Assembly: GCA_910578075.1 (NCBI GenBank)
Contig: CAJTPK010000010.1
Location: 3,528-67,527, forward strand
Reading direction: 5' to 3'
Length of the DNA: 64,000 nucleotides
DNA from: an uncultured Muribaculaceae bacterium
GTDB taxonomy: Bacteria > Bacteroidota > Bacteroidia > Bacteroidales > Muribaculaceae
The position numbers were made by a program, and so were the translations under genes. The notes beneath the pieces are model-generated. The model saw only the letters and a program-made list of their open reading frames with translations, was not told the DNA's origin and did no database searches. The stretch's first letter is position 1; each line of letters opens with the position of its first letter. Shown here piece after piece: positions 41,966 through 51,320 of the stretch.

Positions 41966-42631
41966 ATGGCTGAGATAGAAGTTATTAATTTCGCTGATTC
42001 TCCAAGTTTGGTGAACCGATATATGATGGAGATGCGCGACATCAACATCCAGAAGGATCCTTTGCGTTTCCGCACAAACCTTGACCGTATCGGAGAAATC
42101 ATGGCTTACGAGATATCAAAACGTCTCAATTACAAGAACACTGAGGTGCAGACACCTCTCGGAACGGCTGTATGCCGCGAACCCTCCGACCAGGTGGTGC
42201 TTGCCACCATCCTGCGTGCAGGCCTCCCCTTCCACCATGGTTTCCTGAATTATTTCGACCAGGCTGAGAATGCGTTCGTAAGCGCCTATCGCCGATATAA
42301 GGAGAAGGGAGATTCATTTGATGTTCTTGTTGAATATCTCGCCTCCCCCTCGATCGAAGGGAAGACACTTATCCTTGTTGACCCCATGCTCGCCACCGGC
42401 AGCTCCATGGAACTTGCCTACAAGGCTTTGCTAAGCAAAGGAACTCCGGCAAAAATACATGTCGCCTCGGTAATAGCATCCCGCAAAAGCGTTGAATATG
42501 TGTGCGGATGCTTCCCGGCCGACAAGACCACTCTATGGTGCGGAGACATCGACGAGGAGGTCAACGCCCACTCATACATTGTTCCCGGACTCGGCGATGC
42601 CGGCGACCTCGCATATGGAGTCAAGGAATAA
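41966..42631 (+). CDS. upp: Uracil phosphoribosyltransferase
   Basis: 221 aa, PRTase fold. The PRPP loop is ILVDPMLATGSSME (~131-144). VVLATILRAGLPFHHGF (~78) and the C-terminal YIVPGLGDAGDLAYG match Upp uracil-binding segments. It converts uracil and PRPP to UMP for pyrimidine salvage. It is followed 29 bases later by recF. Confidence 0.94.
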   Translation: MAEIEVINFADSPSLVNRYMMEMRDINIQKDPLRFRTNLDRIGEIMAYEISKRLNYKNTEVQTPLGTAVCREPSDQVVLATILRAGLPFHHGFLNYFDQAENAFVSAYRRYKEKGDSFDVLVEYLASPSIEGKTLILVDPMLATGSSMELAYKALLSKGTPAKIHVASVIASRKSVEYVCGCFPADKTTLWCGDIDEEVNAHSYIVPGLGDAGDLAYGVKE

Positions 42632-42660
42632 GTAACCCCACATAACACATTCTGAACAAA

Positions 42661-43788
42661 GTGCTGCTCGAACACATCGACATATTGAATTTCAAGAACA
42701 TCCGCGACGCTAAACTCGATTTCTGCGCCGGGGTGAACTGTCTGCTCGGAAAGAATGGCATGGGCAAAAGCAATCTGCTCGAAGCCATATATTTCTTAGG
42801 GATGAGCCGCCCCATGAGCTCACTCCCGGAGAGCGCCCTTATCCATCACGGCGAGGAGATGCTGATGGTGAAAGGGGAATATGTGATGGATAACGGCAGC
42901 GCAGAGCTTGTGAGCTGCGGCATTGTCAAAGGCAAAGGGAAAACCCTCAAACGTAACGGCAAGGAATATGGCCGCATATCGGAGCATATCGGACGTTTTC
43001 CTGTAGTCACCGTGACCCCTGCCGACAGTGAGATAGTGACCGGTTCCGCGGAAATACGCCGCCGCCTGATGGACATGGTGATCTCGCAGGCGGACCGCGC
43101 ATACCTCACCCAACTGATACGCTACAACAAATCGCTGGAATCACGCAACCGCATGCTGCGCGCCGGACTCTCCGACCCGCTGCTATATGAAGCTATCGAG
43201 AGCCAGATGGCGGAAACCGCGATGGCGATCCATGACGCAAGAAGCAGATGGGTGGAAGAGATAAAGCCGGCGTTCCGTCAGTATTATTCACTCATATCCG
43301 GTGATGCGGAACGCGCAAGCATAAGATACAAGAGTGTGCTCAATGACCTTACCCCCGAAATGGTCTTTGCCGAAGACCGCGGACGAGACCAGGTGTTAGG
43401 TTATACCTCACGGGGCATACACCGCGATGATCTCAGCACCGGACTCGGCGACTACTCCATGCGACGCCTCGGAAGCCAAGGGCAGGTGAAATCTTTCACC
43501 GTGGCGCTACGCCTCGCCATATTCGATTATCTGAAGCAACGTAGCGGAATAACGCCGGTGTTGCTTCTGGATGATATTTTCGACAAACTCGATTCCGAAC
43601 GCGTGGCACGCATCATGGAGCTGGTAAGCTCACGCGACAACTTCGGCCAGATATTCATCACCGACACCAACCGGGAACACCTTGACGAGACCATAGCGCC
43701 TCTACAGGGTGAAAGCCGTCTTTTCGAAGTGGCAGGCGGTGAATTCAATCTTATTGAAACACAAGTTCAGAAAGATGAGAAGGAATGA
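42661..43788 (+). CDS. recF: DNA replication/repair protein RecF
   Basis: 375 aa from a GTG start, which places the conserved LLEHIDILNFKNI at the N terminus. Walker A GKNGMGKSNLLEAI (~30-43), the ABC signature-like RRLGSQGQVKSF (~264-275), Walker B LLLDDIFDKLD (~303). It loads RecA at gaps through RecOR. Its 3' end overlaps the DciA-like gene by 14 bases, a common pairing in this phylum. Confidence 0.95.
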   Translation: MLLEHIDILNFKNIRDAKLDFCAGVNCLLGKNGMGKSNLLEAIYFLGMSRPMSSLPESALIHHGEEMLMVKGEYVMDNGSAELVSCGIVKGKGKTLKRNGKEYGRISEHIGRFPVVTVTPADSEIVTGSAEIRRRLMDMVISQADRAYLTQLIRYNKSLESRNRMLRAGLSDPLLYEAIESQMAETAMAIHDARSRWVEEIKPAFRQYYSLISGDAERASIRYKSVLNDLTPEMVFAEDRGRDQVLGYTSRGIHRDDLSTGLGDYSMRRLGSQGQVKSFTVALRLAIFDYLKQRSGITPVLLLDDIFDKLDSERVARIMELVSSRDNFGQIFITDTNREHLDETIAPLQGESRLFEVAGGEFNLIETQVQKDEKE

Positions 43789-44068
43789 CGCGCAATCGAT
43801 CGGCGATGTGCTCCGGCTGACTATCCAGGAGTGCAACATGACAGCCCGCCTCGATGAGCAGCGGGCCATCGGATTGTGGAGGCCGATTGTCGGTGATCAT
43901 GTGGCCTCGCGATGCGGACGTCCAACGGTAAAACTCGGGGTGATGTCGATTTCGGTTCCTGCCGCACCGCTGCGCCAGGAGCTGACCATGAACCGCTCAT
44001 CAATCATAAGAATCATCAACGGAAAACTCGGGAAACAGGTAATTTCCGAAATCCGTTTTATCAGCTGA
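43775..44068 (+). CDS. DUF721 (DciA-like) protein
   Basis: 97 aa from the ATG at 43775. MRRNDAQSIGDVLRLTIQECNM and GLWRPIVGDHVASRCG match the DUF721 domain, a KH-like fold. DciA is the ancestral loader of the replicative helicase. The coupling to recF supports a role in replication. An in-frame upstream start would only read through recF. Confidence 0.85.
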   Translation: MRRNDAQSIGDVLRLTIQECNMTARLDEQRAIGLWRPIVGDHVASRCGRPTVKLGVMSISVPAAPLRQELTMNRSSIIRIINGKLGKQVISEIRFIS

Positions 44069-44073
44069 CCAAT

Positions 44074-44511
44074 ATGAATCCCAACAATATCCCTCCCCTC
44101 TCCGAATTTAAATACGAGACCGACCTGCAGATACGCTTCAGCGATGTAGATGTGCTCGGACATGTCAACAACACTGTGTATCTGTCGTTCTACGACACCG
44201 GCAAGGCATGGTTTTTCAGCAAAATCCATGAGAGAGTGATCGAATGGAAAAAAGTCGAGACCGTGATCGCCAATGTCGACTGCTGCTATATCGCCCCGAT
44301 ATTTTTCGGCGAGGAAGTGGCGGTTTATACCCGATGCGAGTCAATCTCCGAAAAGAGCTTCAAGCTTCTCCAGGTGATCGCACTCAAAAAAACCGGGGAA
44401 ATTAAATCAGCATGCGAGACAATCATGGTATGCTTCGACCCGGTGTCACAGCATTCCATGCCAATGCCCGGCCATTGGCGCACCGCTCTTGAGAAATCAA
44501 TGAAAAGATGA
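44074..44511 (+). CDS. Acyl-CoA thioesterase, 4HBT hot-dog fold
   Basis: 145 aa. The motif IRFSDVDVLGHVNNTVYLSFYD (~22-43) is the 4-hydroxybenzoyl-CoA thioesterase signature, with the catalytic Asp in SDVD and the conserved GHVNN. It should hydrolyse a CoA or ACP thioester; the acyl group is unknown. The start at 44074 follows the DciA-like stop by 5 bases. Its stop overlaps the SIS gene by 4 bases. Confidence 0.9.
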   Translation: MNPNNIPPLSEFKYETDLQIRFSDVDVLGHVNNTVYLSFYDTGKAWFFSKIHERVIEWKKVETVIANVDCCYIAPIFFGEEVAVYTRCESISEKSFKLLQVIALKKTGEIKSACETIMVCFDPVSQHSMPMPGHWRTALEKSMKR

Positions 44512-45128
44512 CAGACGTGAAGATAAACGTGAGAGAAGAGATGCGCTCTATCCTTGAGAAAGAGGCGCAGGCGATACTGAACATCCCTTACAGCGAATGC
44601 TACGACAAGGCGGTGGAACTTATCGTGGAACATGTGAACCGCCGCGGAGGAAAACTAATAACCTCCGGAATGGGGAAGGCAGGGCAGATTGCAATGAACA
44701 TCGCCACTACCTTCAGTTCCACAGGAACGCCCTCCGTGTTCCTTCATCCTTCCGAGGCGCAACATGGCGATTTAGGTGTGATCCAGCGCAATGACCTCCT
44801 GCTTCTGCTCAGCAACTCCGGCAAAACACGCGAGATCATAGAGCTTATAGAACTGGCGAGAATACTGAACCCAGGCATACCGATTATCGTTATAACAGGA
44901 GACCCCTCGAGCGTCCTGGCCCGCACAGGAGATGTGACACTCTGCACAGGCGGAGCGCCGGAGGTATGTCCGCTGGGATTGACCCCCACCACCTCGACCA
45001 CCATGATGACCGTGATGGGCGATGTTCTTGTCGTGTCGGTGATGAAGGCGATCGGCTTCTCGGCCGAGGAATATGCCAAACGCCACCACGGCGGATACTT
45101 AGGTCACAAATCCCGCTCTCTTTATTAA
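44508..45128 (+). CDS. SIS-domain sugar isomerase-like protein (KdsD/KpsF-type without CBS)
   Basis: 206 aa. The SIS domain is complete: LITSGMGKAGQIAMNIATTFSSTG (~50), FLHPSEAQHGDLGVI (~78-92), LLLLSNSGKTREIIELIELA (~98-117). These match arabinose 5-phosphate isomerase, but the two C-terminal CBS domains of full KdsD (about 320 aa) are missing. It may make arabinose 5-phosphate for Kdo, or act on another phosphosugar. Confidence 0.85.
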   Translation: MTDVKINVREEMRSILEKEAQAILNIPYSECYDKAVELIVEHVNRRGGKLITSGMGKAGQIAMNIATTFSSTGTPSVFLHPSEAQHGDLGVIQRNDLLLLLSNSGKTREIIELIELARILNPGIPIIVITGDPSSVLARTGDVTLCTGGAPEVCPLGLTPTTSTTMMTVMGDVLVVSVMKAIGFSAEEYAKRHHGGYLGHKSRSLY

Positions 45129-45143
45129 CAAAATTTATTTATT

Positions 45144-46004
45144 ATGATAGAGATACCGGTTGATCTGAAAAAGATTGACAAAAAAACAAAAGACCACGAG
45201 ATCGCGGAGGCAGTGATGAGCTGCCGTAAGACTGCCGCGGAACTCGTAGCCGAGAACCGTCATATAGACGCCATGGAGCGCACCGTAGAGGGTTTGCGCA
45301 CCTTGCGCGAATTCTCCTCATATTCCGACCATGAGTTCAGGGCTCTACTCGTGGGACTTCTCTTCGATCTCTCGGAAATACATTTCCAGCTCAAGGATTA
45401 CAAGCAAAGCGAGAAAGAACTTGAAACCCTCTTCAAGGTGCTTGAGAATCTCATCAAAGAGGATGCCGACCGTTTCGGGAAATATCACGTGCTCGCGATG
45501 GAGCTGTCAACACGCATCCTGCGCTCCCGCAAGAAAACACTTGAACTTCTTGTCAAGCAGCAGATCAATGCCGGCGCACTCTATGATAAGGTAAATTCAG
45601 GAGTGAGCGCGGCTACCGACCGCCTGATCGACTCATTGCGCAATGTAGGCGAACTCCTCGCCTCCACCGGCGACTACCGCGCCGCCCTCAAATTCTATTC
45701 CGAGGCGATAAAGCTCTCCAAGAAGCGCGCGGGGAAGGTTACCCGCCGTGAAGTCAAGATGACAATAGAGATGGCAAAGATAATGATGCGCGTGAGCCAG
45801 ATGCGCCCGCGTGCGAAACGCCTTCTCGAGGCTGTGCTCCCACATGCCATCGCTTTGGAGACAATCGAGCTGGAGGAAGATATACTCGCACTGATCGAGA
45901 TCATCGACACCGACAGCCGTAATGAATCAACATGGAAAGCGTTTCTTCACAAAGTGCAGAAACAATCAAAGAAACTGATCAATAAAAAAGAAACTGATCA
46001 ATAG
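45144..46004 (+). CDS. TPR-like cytoplasmic protein
   Basis: 286 aa, mostly helical, with paired-helix repeats (LLFDLSEIHFQLKDYKQSEKELETLF; VGELLASTGDYRAALKFYSEAI). No signal peptide or membrane segment. Probably a tetratricopeptide-type scaffold; the partner is unknown. It lies 2 bases ahead of ribH, so the two are co-transcribed. It ends in a Lys-rich tail. Confidence 0.75.
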   Translation: MIEIPVDLKKIDKKTKDHEIAEAVMSCRKTAAELVAENRHIDAMERTVEGLRTLREFSSYSDHEFRALLVGLLFDLSEIHFQLKDYKQSEKELETLFKVLENLIKEDADRFGKYHVLAMELSTRILRSRKKTLELLVKQQINAGALYDKVNSGVSAATDRLIDSLRNVGELLASTGDYRAALKFYSEAIKLSKKRAGKVTRREVKMTIEMAKIMMRVSQMRPRAKRLLEAVLPHAIALETIELEEDILALIEIIDTDSRNESTWKAFLHKVQKQSKKLINKKETDQ

Positions 46005-46006
46005 AC

Positions 46007-46531
46007 ATGTCAACGATATTGAACACCAACGGAGCGGAACTGGAGATTCCCCGCATCATTGACCCGGAAGGATTCAAATGCGCCATCTTCACCGCCAAAT
46101 GGAATCCGGAAGTGACCCACACATTACGCGATGGAGCGCTTGATGTGCTTCACCGTGCCGGAGTGAGAGACCACAACATCTTCTCAATGGATGTTCCCGG
46201 CACTGTGGAACTCGCCAATGCCGCAGGCATGGCGCTGACTTCGATGCCCGACCTTTCGGCAGTCATAATTATCGGATGCGTGATCCGCGGTGATACCCCG
46301 CATTTCGACTACGTATGCCAGATTGTATCACAGGCTACAGCTGAACTCAACGCGAAGGGACGCACACCGGTGATTTTCGGTGTCCTCACCGTCGAGAATC
46401 TACAGCAGGCGCTCGACCGTGCCGGCGGCTCCCTCGGCAACAAAGGCTCCGAAGCAGCAGTCGCCGCCATTGAGATGGCAAACCTCCATTCCTGCGCATC
46501 AGGTCTGAGATACGCACCGTTCAGAGAATAA
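46007..46531 (+). CDS. ribH: 6,7-dimethyl-8-ribityllumazine synthase
   Basis: 174 aa, normal length. AVIIIGCVIRGDTPHFDYVC (~85-104) contains the catalytic His, and PVIFGVLTVENLQQALDRAGG (~123-143) the substrate-binding turn. It condenses the ribitylamino-pyrimidine with dihydroxybutanone phosphate, the step before riboflavin. It ends a seven-gene run from upp or recF and is followed by a terminator. Confidence 0.95.
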   Translation: MSTILNTNGAELEIPRIIDPEGFKCAIFTAKWNPEVTHTLRDGALDVLHRAGVRDHNIFSMDVPGTVELANAAGMALTSMPDLSAVIIIGCVIRGDTPHFDYVCQIVSQATAELNAKGRTPVIFGVLTVENLQQALDRAGGSLGNKGSEAAVAAIEMANLHSCASGLRYAPFRE

Positions 46532-46558
46532 TATTTAACACTTATCTGCAATGATTTA

Positions 46559-46600
46559 ACAAATTCGGCTGCAATATCGCAGTCGAATTTGTCGTTTTAG
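46559..46600 (+). terminator. Terminator after ribH
   Basis: ACAAATTCGGCTGC and GCAGTCGAATTTGT form a 14-bp stem (one G-T) with a 6-base loop, followed by CGTTTTAG. It ends 28-69 bases after the ribH stop. Confidence 0.8.
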
Positions 46601-46704
46601 GTATATCACTTTTTTCATGACTTAGATATGTTTCAATGAGACCTTGTTCTAATCCCCTATGGAAAAACATAATTGTCTAAATTTTGGGTTATATACATTA
46701 GTAA

Positions 46705-46830
46705 TTTCTATCGTCTGCCCGAAATCCCGCTGTCCGCGCACGCTTCGCTTGCCGGAATAGCGCCTTCAACGGGACAGAGGACAGGAAAATCCCCGCACAT
46801 CGTGAGATGCACGGGGATTTTTTCTTTTCA
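46705..46830 (+). ncRNA. Candidate small RNA between ribH and the Rel/SpoT gene
   Basis: After an A/T-rich gap, a G/C-rich 90-base stretch begins near 46710, with complementary pieces CTGTCC (46730) and GGACAG (46780) and GCGC pairs between them. It leads straight into a strong terminator (46785-46825). Because ribH already has a terminator and the next promoter lies further on, a separate short transcript is plausible. It does not match 6S, SRP or tmRNA by eye. The promoter is unclear. Confidence 0.35.
46785..46825 (+). terminator. Terminator in the ribH-rel gap
   Basis: AAAATCCCCG(CACATC) and (GATGCA)CGGGGATTTTTTC form a stable stem with a T run. It has no obvious gene to terminate, which supports a small RNA upstream. 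Confidence 0.85.
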
Positions 46831-46857
46831 CCTTATCAAAACAAGCGATTTTTTTAT

Positions 46858-46865
46858 TACCTTTG
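46858..46865 (+). promoter_or_regulatory. -7 box of the Rel/SpoT-PgpH operon
   Basis: TACCTTTG matches TAnnTTTG, 50 bases before the ATG at 46916. The upstream -33 position falls near the T run of the preceding terminator. Confidence 0.5.
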
Positions 46866-46915
46866 TAAATTAGCGCAGTTATGCGAAGTCCAAACCACGT
46901 AAATGGAGAATCACT

Positions 46916-49150
46916 ATGGTCGAATATAATAAGAACATGACACCCGAAGAGGAAGACCGGATGATTGAAGAAGCCTACCAGGAAGTGCTGCAGGCATATC
47001 TGGCAAGCAACCATCGCAAGAAGGTTGAGATTATCGAACGTGCCTTCCGGTTTGCAAAATCCGCACACAAAGGGGTGAGGCGCAGGAGTGGCGAGCCATA
47101 TATCCTTCACCCTATCGCGGTAGCGAAAATCGTAATCTCCGAACTTGGTCTGGGATCCACCTCCATATGCGCTGCCTTCCTCCATGATGTGGTGGAGGAC
47201 ACGGAGTTTACAAAGGAGGATATCGAAGCGAGCTTCGGCGAGAAGATAGCCTCCATTGTGGAAGGGCTTACTAAGATTTCCGGCGGTATCTTCGGTGACA
47301 AGGCTTCGCTGCAGGCTGAGAACTTCCGCAAGCTGCTGCTCTCTATGTCGACCGACATACGCGTGGTGCTTATCAAAATGGCAGACCGTCTCCACAACAT
47401 GCGCACCCTCGGCTCTATGCGACCGGAAAAGCAATATAAGATCGCCGGGGAAACACTTTATGTATACGCCCCGCTGGCCCACCGGCTCGGATTATATAAG
47501 ATCAAGGATGAACTGGAAGATCTCGCTTTCAAATATGAGCATCCCCAGAAATACGCCGAGATAATGGCTAAGGTAAGCGAGAGCGAGAGCCACCGTGAGG
47601 AAATTGTCGAGGAATTTGTAGGACCGGTCCGAGAAAAACTTGATGCCGCCGGCTTCAAATATGAGATAAAGGCACGCGTAAAAAGCGCATACTCCATCTA
47701 TAACAAGATGGAGACAAAGAAGATACCATTCGAGGAAATCTACGATATTTATGCCGTCCGCGTTATTTTCGAGAATGATGATGACGCTATGGAGCGTATA
47801 CGCTGCTGGGAGATATATACCTTCTTTACTGACGGACACAAGGTGCATCCCGAACGTCTTCGCGACTGGACCAGCACCCCCAAGGCAAACGGATACCGTG
47901 CGCTTCATCTCACCGCCATGGGCCCCGACGGCAAATGGATAGAGGTGCAGATCCGCAGCCGCAAGATGGATGAGATTGCCGAACTCGGATATGCCGCCCA
48001 CTGGAAATACAAGACCGGCGTGCATGAGGATGACACGGAACTCGACAAATGGATGAATACTATCAAGGATATTCTCGCCAATCCCGAACCAAACGCCATT
48101 GACTTCCTCGACACCATAAAGCTGAACCTTTTCTCCGCGGAGATATATGTGTTCACCCCCAAAGGGGATCTCATAACACTTCCGGCCGGTTCTACCGTGC
48201 TTGACATGGCTTTCGCCATCCACTCGCAACTCGGCACGCACTGCATCGCCGGCAAGATAAACCACCGCCTTGTTCCCATCTCATACAAACTTGACTCGGG
48301 CGACCAGGTGGAAATCATCACATCAGAATCACAGACCCCTCAGCCGGAGTGGATGCAGTTCTGCAATTCAGCCAAGGCACAGAACCGCCTGCGCGCCATC
48401 TTGCGCAAAGACCGCAAGCATCTTGTGGAGCGCGGCAAAAAACTCTTCGAGGAGTTAATGGTCCGCGAGGGAATCACCGACACCCAGTCTGTGATAACAA
48501 GGCTATTGGGCAACTACCACCTCTCCCAACGCGAAGATCTTTACCTGATGCTTGCCAACGATGAGATCAACCTCTCGGCAAAGCAACTGAAGGATCTTAA
48601 TAAATCACGATCTTCTCTCCTCTCAAAGATACTGCGCAATCCATTCTCTTCAAAAAAGGCTGAGCAAGATGCCGACAACACGCGGACTCCGGTGAACCGC
48701 AAGGAGATCTATGTGCTTCATCCGGATGAGGATAAACCCAACTATAAGCTTGATTCCTGCTGTCAGCCCATTCCGGGCGATGACGTACTCGGCTTTGTGG
48801 ACGATAACGAGGAAGTGATAGTGCATAAGGTGAGTTGTCCGGAGACGATGCGCCTCAAAAGCTCATTCGGCTCACGGCTCGTGGCTACCAAGTGGGGTGG
48901 AGTGGCAGACAAATTCCTCGCAACCATCAGTGTGGACGGTATCGACCGCCATGGCATACTGGAGGAGATCACATCAGTCGTCTCCCGTGATCTTGACGTG
49001 AATATCCGCGGTCTCAACATCAACGCCAAGCAGGCTGTGTTCCACTGCGAGATTACGGTGCAGATCGACAATACGGAAACAGTCGACAATATCTGCCGTG
49101 TATTGAAAGACAAAGTGAAAGGTGTAAAATTCGCCAAACGAATCTCATGA
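46916..49150 (+). CDS. Bifunctional (p)ppGpp synthetase/hydrolase (Rel/SpoT homologue)
   Basis: 744 aa with the full long-RSH layout. HD hydrolase domain (~45-200; HPIAVAKIVI, LHDVVEDTEF), synthetase domain (~240-360; DIYAVRVIF, TSTPKANGYRALHLT, EVQIRSRKMDEIAELGYAAHW), TGS domain (~405-465; VFTPKGDLITLPAGSTVLDMAF), a linker with the CC/ZFD-like DSCCQPIPGDDVLGF, and a C-terminal ACT domain (~670-744). Both active sites look intact, so it should make and degrade the stringent-response alarmone. Its stop overlaps the start of a PgpH-like gene by 4 bases. Confidence 0.95.
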   Translation: MVEYNKNMTPEEEDRMIEEAYQEVLQAYLASNHRKKVEIIERAFRFAKSAHKGVRRRSGEPYILHPIAVAKIVISELGLGSTSICAAFLHDVVEDTEFTKEDIEASFGEKIASIVEGLTKISGGIFGDKASLQAENFRKLLLSMSTDIRVVLIKMADRLHNMRTLGSMRPEKQYKIAGETLYVYAPLAHRLGLYKIKDELEDLAFKYEHPQKYAEIMAKVSESESHREEIVEEFVGPVREKLDAAGFKYEIKARVKSAYSIYNKMETKKIPFEEIYDIYAVRVIFENDDDAMERIRCWEIYTFFTDGHKVHPERLRDWTSTPKANGYRALHLTAMGPDGKWIEVQIRSRKMDEIAELGYAAHWKYKTGVHEDDTELDKWMNTIKDILANPEPNAIDFLDTIKLNLFSAEIYVFTPKGDLITLPAGSTVLDMAFAIHSQLGTHCIAGKINHRLVPISYKLDSGDQVEIITSESQTPQPEWMQFCNSAKAQNRLRAILRKDRKHLVERGKKLFEELMVREGITDTQSVITRLLGNYHLSQREDLYLMLANDEINLSAKQLKDLNKSRSSLLSKILRNPFSSKKAEQDADNTRTPVNRKEIYVLHPDEDKPNYKLDSCCQPIPGDDVLGFVDDNEEVIVHKVSCPETMRLKSSFGSRLVATKWGGVADKFLATISVDGIDRHGILEEITSVVSRDLDVNIRGLNINAKQAVFHCEITVQIDNTETVDNICRVLKDKVKGVKFAKRIS

Positions 49151-51192
49151 AGAAAAAGATTAGCCAAATAGCGCTGGCGCGGATTGGAATCCTCCTCGGA
49201 GCCACCGCCATTATTCTCTTTCTGCTGCCGCATGCCGACAGACAGTCGTATTCCTACGAGTTGAGCCAGCCATGGAAATATCCATTGCTCACCGCAGATT
49301 TCGATATGCCGATTCTCCGCGACTCGGCAACTGCCAACGCACTGCGCGACAGTATCGATGCGAACTTCGTGCCCTTTGTGGAGCGCGATGCTTCCGCTGA
49401 GAAAGCTGCCTTGACTCGATTCGGCAATTCTTCGGCAGGCAAGGCTTCGCCGGAGGAGACCGCCACACTGCAGCGACTGCTCAGGGAGGTATATTCCCGT
49501 GGGGTGCTTGATGCCAAGGTATACGAGAAGATAAAAAATCTAAAGCCCAGACAAGTCCGGATGATGGTGAAAGAGAACGGAGCCACCACAGTCTCAACCA
49601 CAGACGCTTCAGCGATGTTCTCACCTGCCAAGGCCTTTGAATATATAGACTCCATATATTCACACCACCATTCCTCCCGACGCCTCGAAGGGGATATAGC
49701 ACGCGCGCTAAACATCAGTCTTACACCCAACATGGTCACTGACAGCGCCGCGGATTCGAAATTCAGAAGTCAGGAATACCTGCAGGTGAACGGAGCGCAG
49801 GGCGTTATCAAGAAAGGACAGCGCATTGTTGACCGAGGAGAGATCATAACCCCACAGGTCTACACCAACCTCAACACTTACATGGAGCTGCTCGACAAGA
49901 ACCAGGGCACCCATAATGACCACCGATATTTCTATGCAGGTCAGTTCCTTTATATCCTTGTATGCTTCAGCATACTGTATCTCTTCATGGCGCTATATCG
50001 CTCGCGCTTCTTCAATTCGCTGCGTAAGATGATATTCCTTATGGCGTTCATCACGCTGTTTGTGGTGTTCGCCATCCTGATGTTCGAATACGTCCCCAAC
50101 GGCATTTATTTCGTGCCGTTCGCATCGGTGCCGGTGGTGATACTGGTATTTTTCGATTCACGGACTGCCATCTTCTCGCTACTTGTCACCGTGCTTATCT
50201 CAGCTCTTGTGGCGGTGTTCCCATATCAGTTCATCTTCATGGAACTTGCGGCAGGACTTGTGGCGGCATTCAGTATCCACCGGCTTAGCCAACGCTCGCA
50301 ACTCCTACGCACGGCGGCATTCAGCTTCCTGGCATACTGCCTGACTTATTTCGTGTCGAGCCTTATCACCGACGGAAACCTCGATAATTTCGCATGGCGC
50401 ATGATCGGCATTTTCGCAATCAATGCCGTGATCCTCTCTTTCGCCTACATCATGATACTGATAGTGGAGAAGATCTTCGGATTTACCTCCACCGTGACTC
50501 TTGTGGAGCTATCCGATATCAACAATCCTCTTCTGCGCCGTCTGGCAGAAGAGGCTCCGGGCACATTCCAGCATTCAATGCAGGTATCCACGCTCGCTTC
50601 CGAAGCAGCGCGGGCTATCGGCGCTGACACACAGCTTGTGCGTACCGGTGCTCTTTATCACGACATTGGCAAACTCGAGAGCCCGATCTTCTTCACAGAA
50701 AATCAACACGGTATAAACCCGCACTCGGGTCTCAATCCGGAAACAAGCGCGCAGAAAATCATTTCCCATGTAGCTGCCGGTCTGCAGATCGCCGCAAAGG
50801 AAAACCTCCCCGAGGTGATCCGCAACTTCATCTCCGAGCATCATGGCAAGAGCATGGCCCGCTATTTCTACAACACTGCCGTGAATCAAAGCTCGGAAGC
50901 CGAGGTTGATAAATCAAAATTCACATATCCCGGACCTAACCCGCAATCGAAGGAAACCGCTATTCTAATGATGGCTGATGCCGTGGAGGCTGCCTCGCGG
51001 AGTCTCCAGGATTATTCGCGCGAATCAATCAATAATCTTGTCGACAAGATTATCAACGGGCAGCAGTCGGAAGGTCTTTTCCGCGATTCCCCCATCAGCT
51101 TCCGCGATGTTGAGACTGTGAAAGAGACTTTCAAGAAGCGTCTCGCCACAATCTATCATTCCCGCATCGCCTACCCGGAAATCAAAAAATGA
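49147..51192 (+). CDS. 7TM-HD protein, PgpH-like cyclic-di-AMP phosphodiesterase
   Basis: 681 aa. N-terminal membrane segment (~15-32), an extracytoplasmic 7TMR-HDED-type domain (~35-265), seven membrane segments (~270-445), then a cytoplasmic HD domain (~470-660) with HSMQVSTLASEAARAIG, ALYHDIGKLESPIFF, ISHVAAGLQIA, ISEHHG. This architecture is that of PgpH, which cleaves c-di-AMP. Translational coupling to the Rel/SpoT gene links the two nucleotide second-messenger systems; (p)ppGpp is known to inhibit PgpH/GdpP-type enzymes elsewhere. Confidence 0.9.
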   Translation: MKKKISQIALARIGILLGATAIILFLLPHADRQSYSYELSQPWKYPLLTADFDMPILRDSATANALRDSIDANFVPFVERDASAEKAALTRFGNSSAGKASPEETATLQRLLREVYSRGVLDAKVYEKIKNLKPRQVRMMVKENGATTVSTTDASAMFSPAKAFEYIDSIYSHHHSSRRLEGDIARALNISLTPNMVTDSAADSKFRSQEYLQVNGAQGVIKKGQRIVDRGEIITPQVYTNLNTYMELLDKNQGTHNDHRYFYAGQFLYILVCFSILYLFMALYRSRFFNSLRKMIFLMAFITLFVVFAILMFEYVPNGIYFVPFASVPVVILVFFDSRTAIFSLLVTVLISALVAVFPYQFIFMELAAGLVAAFSIHRLSQRSQLLRTAAFSFLAYCLTYFVSSLITDGNLDNFAWRMIGIFAINAVILSFAYIMILIVEKIFGFTSTVTLVELSDINNPLLRRLAEEAPGTFQHSMQVSTLASEAARAIGADTQLVRTGALYHDIGKLESPIFFTENQHGINPHSGLNPETSAQKIISHVAAGLQIAAKENLPEVIRNFISEHHGKSMARYFYNTAVNQSSEAEVDKSKFTYPGPNPQSKETAILMMADAVEAASRSLQDYSRESINNLVDKIINGQQSEGLFRDSPISFRDVETVKETFKKRLATIYHSRIAYPEIKK

Positions 51193-51320
51193 TGCAGGAG
51201 CGTTATATTATAAACGCGCGATAAATCGCGGGCACAAAAACAAATAAGGATTTAAAACGATAAGATTTCCAAAGGGGATTTAAACTTTTCGATCCGGATT
51301 GTTTCTAATATTGATAGAAT

